Below are positions 1 to 7,832 of a stretch of DNA of 64,000 nt, in pieces. Position numbers and translations under genes: made by a program. The notes beneath the pieces were generated by a model. The model saw only the letters and a program-made list of their open reading frames with translations. It did no database searches and was not told the origin of the DNA. Each line of letters starts with the position of its first letter. The first letter of the stretch is position 1. This DNA comes from Arthrobacter sp. ISL-85 (GTDB taxonomy: Bacteria; Actinomycetota; Actinomycetes; Actinomycetales; Micrococcaceae), in the NCBI RefSeq assembly GCF_018613675.1, contig NZ_JAGGPQ010000026.1, positions 87,209-151,208 on the forward strand, read 5' to 3'.

Positions 1-132
1 GGACTCGCTGAGAGCCGCATGGGTATCCAGGTTCCCTGCAATCGCCCGGGTAGAAGCAAGTGCAGCTCGCATGGACTCGCTGAGGGCCGCTTGGGTATCA
101 AGTTCGCTTGCCCTGTCCGTCGGAGCATTCAT
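1..132 (-). CDS. Repeat-containing hypothetical protein, N-terminal fragment
   Basis: An open minus-strand frame begins at an ATG at 132-130 and runs 44 codons to the window edge without a stop. The visible protein starts MNAPTDRASELDTQAALSES and then repeats the phrase with small changes (LDTHAALSES), giving a period of about 24 residues. At DNA level this is the imperfect direct repeat 1-72 / 73-132. Such spacing suggests an alpha-helical or coiled-coil protein, but I recognise no family. A GTG two codons upstream is an alternative start and no strong ribosome binding site is visible. It is the most downstream gene seen after hsdS in this element and could be an accessory gene of the restriction system. 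Confidence 0.45.
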   Translation of the reverse strand, partial: MNAPTDRASELDTQAALSESMRAALASTRAIAGNLDTHAALSES

Positions 133-283
133 ATGCACTCACATTCTGCAAAAAACGTATGTCGGCGGTTTGCTGCACCGGACTCAATCTTGCACCGTTT
201 TTTGCATTCCTAGCGCAAGCAACGGGGGGACGACGCGATCAGCACCATCCCCCCGCCAAAAAACGATCGTTTATTCGCTGCGG

Positions 284-700
284 CTAATTGAAGTCGTCAG
301 GCACTGGAAGTGCGGTCATCTCGCATAGCCTCAGCACGGCAGCTTTCTGAGTGTCTGCGGAGCCTCTCCAAGAAAAGCGAAACTTCTCCGCGATTTCCGT
401 GATTTCACGAGGCGGTAACCCGTCGGCCCCGGCGATCCACGCATGAAAAGTTCCCCCCTCACCGGCCCGTCCTTCGGCCACGAGAATCACGCCAATGTTG
501 TCAATCCAGTTCAGCCACTGAACCGGATTGATGTCACTGCCGTACCTGTAAATCTCATGACGAATGCGCGGGGGCACCCCGACAGCTTCGGCCAGGTATG
601 CGTCATCGCCCATGGATTTCTGGTCTGCCAAGGGCTGACGAGCCCACCAAAAGTCCCCTACGATTTTCCGGTCTACCCGGACGTCCCAATGGTTAGTCAC
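284..700 (-). CDS. Hypothetical protein (138 aa), unrecognised
   Basis: A minus-strand frame of 138 codons starting at GTG 700-698, chosen because AGAGGGA lies just upstream; a TTG at 721 would add seven residues but has no ribosome binding site. The product (begins MTNHWDVRVDRK) is soluble, tryptophan-rich and mildly acidic, with no signal peptide, membrane segment or motif I can assign. It sits downstream of hsdS and the small cysteine-rich gene, on the same strand, inside the integrated element. I do not recognise the family; function unknown. Confidence 0.55.
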   Translation of the reverse strand: MTNHWDVRVDRKIVGDFWWARQPLADQKSMGDDAYLAEAVGVPPRIRHEIYRYGSDINPVQWLNWIDNIGVILVAEGRAGEGGTFHAWIAGADGLPPREITEIAEKFRFSWRGSADTQKAAVLRLCEMTALPVPDDFN

Positions 701-850
701 TATTCCCTCTACTCTCCCCAAGGAGATTTAACATCCCGAATCCTCCGGGAGAGCCGGATTTAGTTGATCCGACTCATCACCGATGTCCATTACTAGACCT
801 TGGCCAGTACAGCAGGGTCTATTCAAAGCACCAAATGCATCTGTCGCTGC

Positions 851-997
851 TTAACTGAAGCGTCCGGACTGGTAATAGACAGCCCCGCATTTATTGCAGA
901 ACTGGCATCCGGCAAAACCGGGGGCGTTGACGACCAGAAAGCTTGTCCCGGCCTGGTCATATCCGCAGCGGCAGACTCGTCCCATGACCGATGACAT
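851..997 (-). CDS. Small cysteine-rich (zinc-ribbon-like) protein, 48 aa
   Basis: A short minus-strand frame from ATG 997 (second ATG at 985) to TAA at 851. The 48-residue product has a C-x-C pair at positions 9 and 11, then C-x2-C-x2-C at 31, 34 and 37 (core CQFCNKCG), and ends GRFS. Two cysteine knuckles about 20 residues apart, each followed closely by glycine, look like a small zinc ribbon. No clear ribosome binding site is visible, so it could instead be the C-terminal remnant of a longer gene. It lies between hsdS and the 138-aa gene on the same strand. Function unknown; binding of nucleic acid or a partner protein is the usual role of such folds. Confidence 0.45.
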   Translation of the reverse strand: MSSVMGRVCRCGYDQAGTSFLVVNAPGFAGCQFCNKCGAVYYQSGRFS

Positions 998-1017
998 CGC
1001 GGTCTATACCGCCCGAT

Positions 1018-1269
1018 TCAGCCCACGATCCTCATACTCCAGCAACAACTCACCCTACTGTTCAGCGACGCAATACCCTGGCTGCCGCCCTGAGTCGGAG
1101 CCGACAAATTGATGAGGGAAGAAGAGGTCTGGTCCCTTACATCTGCGCGGCTAGGAAGACCTCCAATCTCGGTATGAAGCTCAGCTGTGAAGAGGCTGTT
1201 TGTGAAACCTTTCTGCCAGACGTAGGTATGGTCCCAGTCAATGCCCTCATGCCCTATCATCCATGCCAA
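1018..1269 (-). CDS. Doubtful ORF after hsdS, possible nuclease-gene remnant
   Basis: An 83-codon minus-strand frame immediately downstream of hsdS. The first part contains HEGIDWDHTYVWQKG; a W/F-D-H followed by a basic residue recalls the His-Me finger of GmrSD/DUF262-type nucleases, but the rest (serine- and glycine-rich, then CCWSM) resembles nothing and the frame has no ribosome binding site. I read it as either a decayed fragment or a chance frame. Confidence 0.2.
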   Translation of the reverse strand: MAWMIGHEGIDWDHTYVWQKGFTNSLFTAELHTEIGGLPSRADVRDQTSSSLINLSAPTQGGSQGIASLNSRVSCCWSMRIVG

Positions 1270-1286
1270 GGCAGGGGCTCGGTCTT

Positions 1287-2450
1287 TTAGAGAACCCCGC
1301 TAAAAGCCCTTTGCTCCAACGAAGCAAATAGTGAGTCGAGTTCAACAAGCTGGCAGCGGTACCGCTCTTTGACAAGCTCAATGGCAGTAAATGCTCGGGC
1401 AAAGTCTGCTTGGGCGGCGGGGTCGGGAGCGTTCACTACGAAGCCCAGGACACTCCTCTGGGAAATGTTCTTGACGCCTGCAGCACCGCTGGCCGCGTTG
1501 TTTACGAATGCGCGAAATGAAGGTGTTTTGAACAAACTTTGGAGGTACTCAGGGCAAACCCTGGCCCCCGGCGCAAACTCAGCTCTCCAGATTTTATCCG
1601 GCAAGAACAGTTGTTCATCTACCACGCCCACGCGAACGCAGATTCCTATTAGGTCAAGCGAACCACTGGCACGAGTGAACAAGAGATCGCCGGATCGAAT
1701 CCGGTGTTGCTCGTTCGGAACGTAGCTCCGTGGGAGTGGCTTACTCTCGGCTGGTTGAAAAACGCCTCCCGAAACGGCATTCACCTTGATTACGCGATTA
1801 TGTTCATGCGCGTCGCCATCAACTGAGACCAAATTCTTGCCGCTACTGAATCTGAGGCCCAAATCTGCCAAAGTCGTGGCGGGCATCAATCTTTCCGGGT
1901 TCCGGACCATGCTGTCAAACAACGATTGAGCTAGCGCCTCAAGATACACCAGCGCCTTACTGCTCTTCATGCGCAGTTCGTCGACGGCGTCCAGTATGGC
2001 CGCTACCCGGCGTTGCTCATCAAGAGGTGGGAGCGGTACGGTCATCTTTTCCAATGCTTTTGGGCTGAGCCGTGGAAGATTTACACCTGTGGCCAATGAG
2101 TTGGCCAACTGCACCTTATTTGGTTGGCGAAGGAAATGAACTAGGTATCTTCTGTCCAACTTGGGGCCAGGCAGGACCGGCAAAATGTCGGTGCTACAGA
2201 TCCCGTCAAACTCTGGAAGCGCGATTTTTGCCAAGTAGGGCCGTAGCTTCCCATAAAGAACGTGCTTACTTGTAAATCTGAACTTGGAACTCGCAAGTTC
2301 ACCATTGACGACGGTTCCTACGTTTATCAGCCGGCCACCAGATTCAACATTTTCGAGGCCGACGTAAATTGAACCGGTCTCGATGTTCTCGGGGGCGACA
2401 AGATTTCGATCAATCTTGGCTACATCACCAAGCAATACATTTTCAAGCAC
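1287..2450 (-). CDS. hsdS: Type I restriction-modification specificity subunit HsdS
   Basis: HsdS chooses the DNA target of the type I enzyme and holds two HsdM copies together. The 387-residue protein has the usual two-fold layout: target recognition domain 1 (about 1-150), a central conserved helix introduced by PLPPLDEQRRVA, target recognition domain 2 (about 185-345) and a C-terminal helix (around ELVKERYRCQLVELDSLF). Length is normal for the family. It begins 8 bases inside the end of hsdM, so the two are translationally coupled. The two recognition domains differ from each other, implying a bipartite asymmetric target. No hsdR follows within the window. Confidence 0.93.
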   Translation of the reverse strand: MLENVLLGDVAKIDRNLVAPENIETGSIYVGLENVESGGRLINVGTVVNGELASSKFRFTSKHVLYGKLRPYLAKIALPEFDGICSTDILPVLPGPKLDRRYLVHFLRQPNKVQLANSLATGVNLPRLSPKALEKMTVPLPPLDEQRRVAAILDAVDELRMKSSKALVYLEALAQSLFDSMVRNPERLMPATTLADLGLRFSSGKNLVSVDGDAHEHNRVIKVNAVSGGVFQPAESKPLPRSYVPNEQHRIRSGDLLFTRASGSLDLIGICVRVGVVDEQLFLPDKIWRAEFAPGARVCPEYLQSLFKTPSFRAFVNNAASGAAGVKNISQRSVLGFVVNAPDPAAQADFARAFTAIELVKERYRCQLVELDSLFASLEQRAFSGVL

Positions 2451-3942
2451 AGATTAACGCTTTCAGCTCTGCCAAGCGCTGGGCAATCTCAGCTTCGAGA
2501 ACTTCCAGATCCCCAATGATTTCAGCCGCCTTCCGATGCTCGATCTCTTCGTGCTCGAGTTTTCTGTACCTGTTGAGCGACAGATCATAGCCGTTCTCCG
2601 CGATCTCAGCTTTGGGAACAAGAAAAGACTGGTCGGTGCGTGCCCGAGCAGTCTCCGTCGTCGTCCGCTGCTGCCAACGGGTCAGGACGTCGTCAAGATC
2701 GGACGACTCCAGCGGATTCCGTTTGTCGTCCAAACTGAAGCCGTCGGAGGTGACGTCGTAGAACCAGACGTTGTCGGTCCCGCCGGAGTTGGTCTTGGTG
2801 AAGAAGAGGATTGCTGTTGAGACCCCGGCATAGGGTCTGAAAACGCCGGAGGGAAGTTTTACAACGCCGTCGAGCTTGTGGTCCTCGACCAGAATTTTAC
2901 GGAGGGCAATGTGCGCGGAGGATGCGCCGAACATCACACCGTCCGGCACGATCACGGCGGCCCGGCCGCCGGGTTTGAGAAGCCTGAGGAACAGCGCCAG
3001 GAAGAGCAACTCGGTCTTTTTGGTCTTAACCAGTGAAAGCAGGTCCTTAGCCACGTTTTCGTAGTCGAGACTGCCCGCGAAAGGCGGGTTCGCGAGGATG
3101 AGGTCGTATCTTCCCTCTTCACTCCCGTGCAAGTCCGCCAACGAGTCTCTGTAGGTGATCTCAGGGTTCTCAACGCCATGGAGGAGCATATTCATGGAAC
3201 CGATGCGGAGCATGGTGCTGTCGAAGTCGTAGCCGTGGAACTGGTGGTGGTGGAAGAAACGACTCTGCACAGACGTGCTCAACAGGTTGGGGTTGTTCTG
3301 CCTGAGGTATTCCCCGGCTTGGACCAGGAAGCCGGCGGTGCCTGCGGCGGGATCACAGATCGCCTCCATGGGCTGGGGTGCCGTCATCTTGACCATCAAA
3401 TTGATGATATGACGCGGCGTTCGGAACTGGCCGTTCGTGCCGGCAGCGGCGATCTTGCCTAGCATGTATTCATAGAGGTCACCCTTAGTGTCCCGACCAT
3501 CCATGGGAATCTCATCTATGATGTCGACGACTTTTTCCAGTAGCCCTGGGTTAGGAATGGTGAAGCGGGCGTCCTTCATGTGCTGGGCATAGGAGGACTC
3601 CTCGTCGTTGGTCAGCTGGACCAGCCCGGTGCGCAGGAACGGGAAGATGTGCTCAGCGAAAACCTCGTACATCTCGTCCCGCGAGAAGTTCTTGAATTTG
3701 CTCCAACGGTAGTCCTGGTACGAACGACCCTTCTCATCCAGGCCATTAGGGAAGATGGGGTTCTCGATGGGCTTACCAGTGCGATTCGCCTTGTTTTCCG
3801 CACGTGTCTGGTTTTCATCCAAGCGCTTCAGGAAGAGCAGATACGTGATTTGCTCGATCACTTCGAGCGGATTGGAGATGCCGCCGGTCCAGAACGCGTT
3901 CCAAACCTTGTCTACTTGAACCTTGATTTCACCCGTTATCAC
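2443..3942 (-). CDS. hsdM: Type I restriction-modification DNA methyltransferase HsdM
   Basis: N6-adenine methyltransferase subunit of a type I system. The 499-aa protein opens with the N-terminal helical HsdM domain (MITGEIKVQVDKVWNAFW), carries the S-adenosylmethionine motif DPAAGTAGFL at about 197-206 and the catalytic NPPF at 285-288. The start is the GTG at 3942, which matches the usual HsdM N-terminus although its ribosome binding site is weak. The C-terminal coiled helix (EIAQRLAELK) is the part that packs against HsdS. It forms an operon with hsdS (8-base overlap). An untranslated stretch of over 400 bases lies upstream and probably holds the promoter. Confidence 0.95.
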   Translation of the reverse strand: MITGEIKVQVDKVWNAFWTGGISNPLEVIEQITYLLFLKRLDENQTRAENKANRTGKPIENPIFPNGLDEKGRSYQDYRWSKFKNFSRDEMYEVFAEHIFPFLRTGLVQLTNDEESSYAQHMKDARFTIPNPGLLEKVVDIIDEIPMDGRDTKGDLYEYMLGKIAAAGTNGQFRTPRHIINLMVKMTAPQPMEAICDPAAGTAGFLVQAGEYLRQNNPNLLSTSVQSRFFHHHQFHGYDFDSTMLRIGSMNMLLHGVENPEITYRDSLADLHGSEEGRYDLILANPPFAGSLDYENVAKDLLSLVKTKKTELLFLALFLRLLKPGGRAAVIVPDGVMFGASSAHIALRKILVEDHKLDGVVKLPSGVFRPYAGVSTAILFFTKTNSGGTDNVWFYDVTSDGFSLDDKRNPLESSDLDDVLTRWQQRTTTETARARTDQSFLVPKAEIAENGYDLSLNRYRKLEHEEIEHRKAAEIIGDLEVLEAEIAQRLAELKALICA

Positions 3943-4402
3943 CGACTTATCTTACAAACTCAACTGAACGTCTACGCCCGTCGGCCTGCCGGTCGCCTGA
4001 CATTGCCTACTACGACCTCATGCCCATAGGGTCGCATGGCCCTGTGCTTGACCAAACGTCGGCCCCTTCAGAAGGTATCGGGCCGGTCGGGCCGGCAACT
4101 CTTGCCTGGCATCCAGCCCCGGCTCGGTCGGACGACATTAACAATTGCTAGTGTCAAGAAAATCTATACCGGGGATTGTTAATTTTGCACCGTTCTGGAC
4201 ACTTCGGGCGCCGAAATCCCTGTGAAGGAACGGAGAAGTGCGGTATCGAGAGGTTTCGAACTATAGAGCCGACCAAGACACCGATCAAGATTCGGGATGA
4301 GTGCTAGATCAAGGACTCCCCGCATAATGTTCTCGAGAAGTTTTGGCCCCACCTCACCAAGCGTGGGCCGTCCCGCTGGCGCCGCTGTCTCCACCCGCTG
4401 GC
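3943..4402. other. Gene-free stretch upstream of hsdM
   Basis: About 460 bases without a convincing gene, between hsdM and the decayed HNH gene. It has the inverted repeat and -35-like box listed separately, which probably belong to the control region of hsdMS. A 71-codon minus-strand frame at 4179-4394 crosses it but lacks support. Confidence 0.5.
4137..4183 (-). promoter_or_regulatory. Inverted repeat with -35-like box upstream of hsdM
   Basis: Perfect 9-base arms ATTAACAAT (4137-4145) and ATTGTTAAT (4175-4183) are separated by 29 bases. Between them on the minus strand lies TTGACA (4152-4157), a consensus -35 hexamer. No good -10 hexamer follows at 17 bases, so promoter identity is uncertain. 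An operator for a control protein of the restriction system is a reasonable inference. Confidence 0.4.
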
Positions 4403-5155
4403 CTACTTGCAGGCTTCAAGGATCTCTTTGATGGCATCATGCTCAGCTTGCGTGACCCAGATACTGTATGTCGTTTTGACCGCTGTCTGCCGCTCCACGT
4501 ATTCGCACCGAAAGGCCTTGTTCGGCGGCAGCCAAGTTGCTGCGTCCTTGTCACCCTTGGCGCTGTTGGTGGGGCCGTCGGCAGCCATGAGGTTCAGCGG
4601 CTCATTCGCCAGTTCTTTGCGCTGGTCTGCGCTCAACTGCTGGGCACCTTTCTGCCAAGCGTCACTGAGTGGAACTATGTGGTCGATCTGGATGTCCGAG
4701 CTCGTGTCCTGCCCCCGGACGAAGTTGATAGTAGTGCCGGTGTATTTGTCCGCCAGTCTGCCTGTGGCGACGACGCAGTTGTCGGTGCCGGGCTTGAACG
4801 TCTCCCCGGTGAGATCGCGAGCGAGGATGTCATTACGGGTGTCGCAACCATTATGGTCTGTATCGGCCCAAGCGGGTCCGAACTCATCGCGCGTGTAGCC
4901 GGTCTTCGGCGCTCGGCCCTTGACCGGGATACTCTCAAGCTGGACGAGCGCCTAGGCTGCCTCTTGGGCAGAGCCACCGCCCACCGGCTGAGCGGCAGAG
5001 GTACTTGGAGCGGTCCCGATGCCCTCAATAGCATGGGCGGCAACGTTACAGCCGGCAAGCGGGCCAGCCAACAAGAGGGCGGCAGCAGCGGTCAGGGCTG
5101 GGGCAATCGAGCGGATGATTTGAACGGCCCTTCTGTTGAGGCGGGTTGCTCCACC
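4403..5155 (-). pseudogene. Decayed secreted HNH nuclease lipoprotein (DUF1524-type)
   Basis: Reading the minus strand in one frame gives a hydrophobic signal segment ending in the lipobox LAGC, a Ser/Ala/Gly-rich linker (GTAPSTSAAQPVGGGSAQEAA), then an amber TAG at 4952-4954, then a full-length catalytic region: KGRAPKTGYTRDEFGPAW, the active-site DHIVPLSDAW, LNLMAADGPTN, and the C-terminus ending ILEACK at 4403. This is the common actinobacterial secreted HNH endonuclease family (HNH, DUF1524-like). Besides the in-frame stop, no ATG, GTG or TTG start precedes the signal segment after the upstream TAG at 5156-5158, so the gene is damaged twice. A TTG at 4636 could restart only the last 77 codons, which lack the catalytic His. 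The catalytic residues themselves look intact, pointing to recent inactivation. Confidence 0.8.
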
Positions 5156-5255
5156 CTAACTTCGGCTACCTTGCGCAAGCCGTAAGAGGACATGTCGTGC
5201 CGGCCACACCGGGGCAAATGGAAGAACCGAACCAGGAGTCGCCTGTCAGGCTGAA

Positions 5256-5528
5256 TCAGTTCACCGTGGCCAGGCGGACCTTGGAACGGGTCCCTATGAG
5301 CCGCTGCTTGGTCAGTGGTTGCTCCGGTGTCTGCTTGGACTCCGCGCCATCAGGAAGAATTTCACTCAATCTCGCAATTTCCCGGATGTGTTCCGACGTA
5401 AAGATGATCTTTCCCTTTCCCCAGCAGGCGTGAGGGAACCGTCCGCTGGTCGCGCCGTCACGCAGCCAAGACTCGGTGCAGCGCATCAGAGCCGCTGCTT
5501 CGGCAGGCTCAAAAAATTCAATATCCAC
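5256..5528 (-). CDS. Excisionase-like helix-turn-helix protein
   Basis: A 90-aa protein starting at GTG 5528, picked because GGGAG lies five bases upstream; a GTG at 5552 would add eight residues. The first 55 residues form a MerR/excisionase-type winged helix: FFEPAEAAALMRCTESWLRD, then HACWGKGKIIFTSEHI, matching the pattern of recombination directionality factors that tell the integrase to excise. The C-terminal tail is polar. It lies about 100 bases upstream of the integrase stop side, on the same strand, transcribed after the integrase. Role as directionality factor is inferred from fold and position. Confidence 0.7.
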   Translation of the reverse strand: MDIEFFEPAEAAALMRCTESWLRDGATSGRFPHACWGKGKIIFTSEHIREIARLSEILPDGAESKQTPEQPLTKQRLIGTRSKVRLATVN

Positions 5529-5630
5529 AGCGTCTCCCAGGAATAGGTGCACGTTTCTAGTTCATGCGCCCGCCAGGACGCGCCAACATGACTGAATTCC
5601 GTAGTCGCCGGCCGATTCATTGAAGGCCCG

Positions 5631-6764
5631 CTATAGCCGCTGGAAAGCCGTCACGGACCGCTCAGTGGCATCGGCACCCACTTGCAATGCCTCAGGCATC
5701 AGATGCCCGTAAACCTGCTCGGTAGTCTTCGTAGAGGCGTGCCCTAGCCGGCGCGAGATGGTGAACAGAGGTACGCCGTCCTGAATTAGCCAGGACGCGT
5801 GAGTGTGGCGGAGGTCGTGGATCCGTGGGCTCTTGGTCAGACCGAGGGCCTGGGCCGTGCGGACAGCGGGGACCCAGTAGTCGGCCCAGTAGAGCTTGTG
5901 GACAATGCGTCCGCCTGTGGGCGTCGTGAACACCAGGTCCTTTCCTGGCCTGCTTGCCACCAGCGGTATCAGCAGCTCCACAAGCGCCGGGTTCAGTCCG
6001 ATGGTCCTCTTACCAGCGCCGGTCTTGGTCGGCCCAACGTAGAACTGGTTTTGCCCATCCCGCTTCCAAGCCTTGTTGATACGAGCGGTGGGCGGTTTGG
6101 AAAGCAGATCCACGTCCGCCACGGTCAAGGCGGTGGCCTCTCCAAAGCGGGTGCCGGTCATGACAAGAAAGTCCGTGAAGGCCTTGTACCGCTCCCCCAT
6201 CCCCTCCATAATCAGCCTGTACTCGGCATGCGTCAGGAACATGGCCTCATCCTCAGCCTTCTCAATGTTCGGCAGCTGCACGCCCCGGCAGGGATTCCGG
6301 GCAATGTAGCCGAGCATCTCGGCAGTGTTCATCGAAGCCGAGATCAGGCCATGGATGTTGTGGATCGTTTTGGGCGCCTTGCCCTTGGCCATCATCGACT
6401 TCACCCAGTGGGCAATGACGCGATAGTCGAGCTTGTCCACAGGAACGTGTCCTATGACCGGCCGGACGTGAAGTTCAAGCATGGTCTGGTACGTCTTGAC
6501 CGTTCCGCTCGATGGACGGACCAGCAGGTCGATATGTTCCTGGATGACTTCCGCCACAGTCGGCGCGCGCTTCTCGCTGGTGAGGATGGCGTGCTGCGCG
6601 ATTTCAAAAGACTGGCCATTGGCGTCCAGCAACCTTTTCAGGGTTTCAGCCTCGACGAGACTTGCGACTGTCAGTCCCTGCTGCTCGCGGCTCTTTGAGT
6701 CCCGCCACAGCACCATGTAGGACGACGACCCGTCCTTTTTGGTGCGTTTTCGAATGCTGGCCAC
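5631..6764 (-). CDS. int: Tyrosine recombinase (site-specific integrase)
   Basis: Integrase of the mobile element. The 377-aa protein has an N-terminal arm-binding domain (about 1-60, MASIRKRTKKDGSSSYMVLW), a SAM-like core-binding domain (about 65-165), and the catalytic domain (about 175-365) with Arg206 (TGTRFGEA), a Lys near 247 (GPTKTGAGKR), His316-x2-Arg319 (HDLRHTHASW), His342 (LGHAS) and the nucleophile Tyr352 (EQVYGHL). All active-site residues are present, so it is probably functional. Its start lies 88 bases from the 3' end of tRNA-Leu, the expected position for an element integrated into that gene. Confidence 0.95.
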   Translation of the reverse strand: MASIRKRTKKDGSSSYMVLWRDSKSREQQGLTVASLVEAETLKRLLDANGQSFEIAQHAILTSEKRAPTVAEVIQEHIDLLVRPSSGTVKTYQTMLELHVRPVIGHVPVDKLDYRVIAHWVKSMMAKGKAPKTIHNIHGLISASMNTAEMLGYIARNPCRGVQLPNIEKAEDEAMFLTHAEYRLIMEGMGERYKAFTDFLVMTGTRFGEATALTVADVDLLSKPPTARINKAWKRDGQNQFYVGPTKTGAGKRTIGLNPALVELLIPLVASRPGKDLVFTTPTGGRIVHKLYWADYWVPAVRTAQALGLTKSPRIHDLRHTHASWLIQDGVPLFTISRRLGHASTKTTEQVYGHLMPEALQVGADATERSVTAFQRL

Positions 6765-6851
6765 ATAAAAAACGGTACGCCGCTGTCAACACTTTGGGCG
6801 GATTTGTCAACACCCAAAGAAGAAACAAGGGTCTGACCTGCGGAAACACTG
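6765..6851. other. Probable att-proximal region with integrase arm-type repeats
   Basis: Between the integrase start and the tRNA-Leu 3' end are two identical 9-base direct repeats TGTCAACAC (6784-6792 and 6805-6813), 21 bases apart (two helical turns), and the inverted pair CTTTGGG / CCCAAAG (6792-6798, 6813-6819). Such repeats next to a core site are typical integrase or excisionase arm sites. The crossover core is expected within the 3' part of the tRNA gene (about 6852-6880). The partner att copy is not in the window. Confidence 0.55.
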
Positions 6852-6933
6852 TGCCCGAGGTGGGACTCGAACCCACACACCTTTCGATACCGCATTTTGA
6901 GTGCGGCGCGTCTGCCAATTCCGCCACTCGGGC
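6852..6933 (-). tRNA. tRNA-Leu (anticodon CAA)
   Basis: Read on the minus strand, a type II (long variable arm) tRNA: acceptor GCCCGAG pairing with CTCGGGC, anticodon stem CCGCA/TGCGG around the loop CTCAAAA giving anticodon CAA, a long variable arm, and the T arm GTGGGTTCGAGTCCCAC. Discriminator A; CCA is not encoded. The adjacent integrase suggests that the 3' end serves as the attachment site and that the element rebuilt this end on integration. Confidence 0.95.
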
Positions 6934-6952
6934 GCGGATTACATGGAGCGGA

Positions 6953-6981
6953 ACGCTACGCCCACAGCTGACTGTGAGCAA
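6953..6981 (-). promoter_or_regulatory. Possible promoter of tRNA-Leu
   Basis: On the minus strand TTGCTC (6976-6981) and TAGCGT (6953-6958) are separated by 17 bases, with the tRNA 5' end 19 bases downstream of the -10 box. Both hexamers deviate from consensus at two positions. Confidence 0.4.
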
Positions 6982-7136
6982 CGCGATCGCTTCACGTACG
7001 CGGAATTACTCTACATGCAGATAGGCTGAATTCCAGAATCGCGCCGCCGTCGCCGCAAACAAACCCTGCAAGCCAAGTACAGCCGCGGTGGCACCTAAGA
7101 TAGTGATGTCCCGCCGTACCTTTTCAAGGAGATCCC

Positions 7137-7742
7137 GTGACTGAACAGACGGAGTCCAAGCCCACGTCCCAGCCGGCGCGCCGCGTCATTGTGGCAGAGG
7201 ATGAAACCCTCATCCGCCTCGACATCATCGAGATCCTGCGCGGCGAAGGCTATGACGTCGTCGGCGAGGCGGACAACGGCGAGAAGGCCGTCCAGCTTGC
7301 CGAGGAACTGAAGCCGGACCTGGTCCTGATGGATGTGAAGATGCCTGTCATGGACGGTATCTCTGCCGCCGAAAAGATCGTCAAGGCCCGCATCGCTCCC
7401 GTGGTGCTGCTCACCGCCTTCAGCCAGAAGGAGCTCGTGGAGCGCGCCCGCGACGCCGGTGCCATGGCCTACGTGGTCAAGCCGTTCACGCCTGCAGACC
7501 TCATCCCGGCCCTGGAGATCGCGCTCTCCCGCCACGAGGAAATCAAGGCCCTTGAGAGTGAAGTCTCCGATCTCCAGGAGCAGTTCGCCACCCGCAAGCT
7601 CGTGGAACGTGCCAAGAGCCTGCTGACCACCAAGATGGGCCTGACGGAACCGGAAGCCTTCCGCTGGATCCAGAAGACCTCCATGGACCGGCGCCTCAGC
7701 ATGCGCGAAGTCGCCGAGACCATCATCAACCAGGTCAACTAA
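7137..7742 (+). CDS. pdtaR: ANTAR-domain response regulator (PdtaR type)
   Basis: A 201-aa response regulator that, in characterised relatives, binds RNA stem-loops to prevent transcription termination when phosphorylated by the histidine kinase PdtaS. The receiver domain (about 15-130) shows the acidic pair E21-D22, phosphoacceptor D66 (VLMDVKMP) and K115 (VVKPFTP). A coiled linker leads to a C-terminal ANTAR domain (about 145-199, with RAKSLLTTKMGLTEPEAF). The GTG start is supported by AAGGAG seven bases upstream. No kinase gene is adjacent. It stands alone on the plus strand between tRNA-Leu and pyk; a TAAGAT box near 7096 may be its -10 element. Confidence 0.9.
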   Translation: MTEQTESKPTSQPARRVIVAEDETLIRLDIIEILRGEGYDVVGEADNGEKAVQLAEELKPDLVLMDVKMPVMDGISAAEKIVKARIAPVVLLTAFSQKELVERARDAGAMAYVVKPFTPADLIPALEIALSRHEEIKALESEVSDLQEQFATRKLVERAKSLLTTKMGLTEPEAFRWIQKTSMDRRLSMREVAETIINQVN

Positions 7743-7832
7743 CGCCGCTGGGCGGGCCCGGAGAGCTAACGACGACGGCCCGGTCACCGGACAGGAACGG
7801 TCACCAACGCGACCGGGCCACCACAGCAAAAA

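Noticed and set aside
1..300. Second attachment site for the integrase
   Set aside because: No copy of the tRNA-Leu 3' end is present near the left edge, so the element extends past it.
71..328. An 85-codon plus-strand frame at the left edge
   Set aside because: It lies opposite the repeat-containing minus-strand gene, which has the better protein-like periodicity.
4179..4394. A 71-codon minus-strand frame between the HNH pseudogene and hsdM
   Set aside because: Weak start, no family, and its 3' end runs into the inverted repeat; probably a chance frame.
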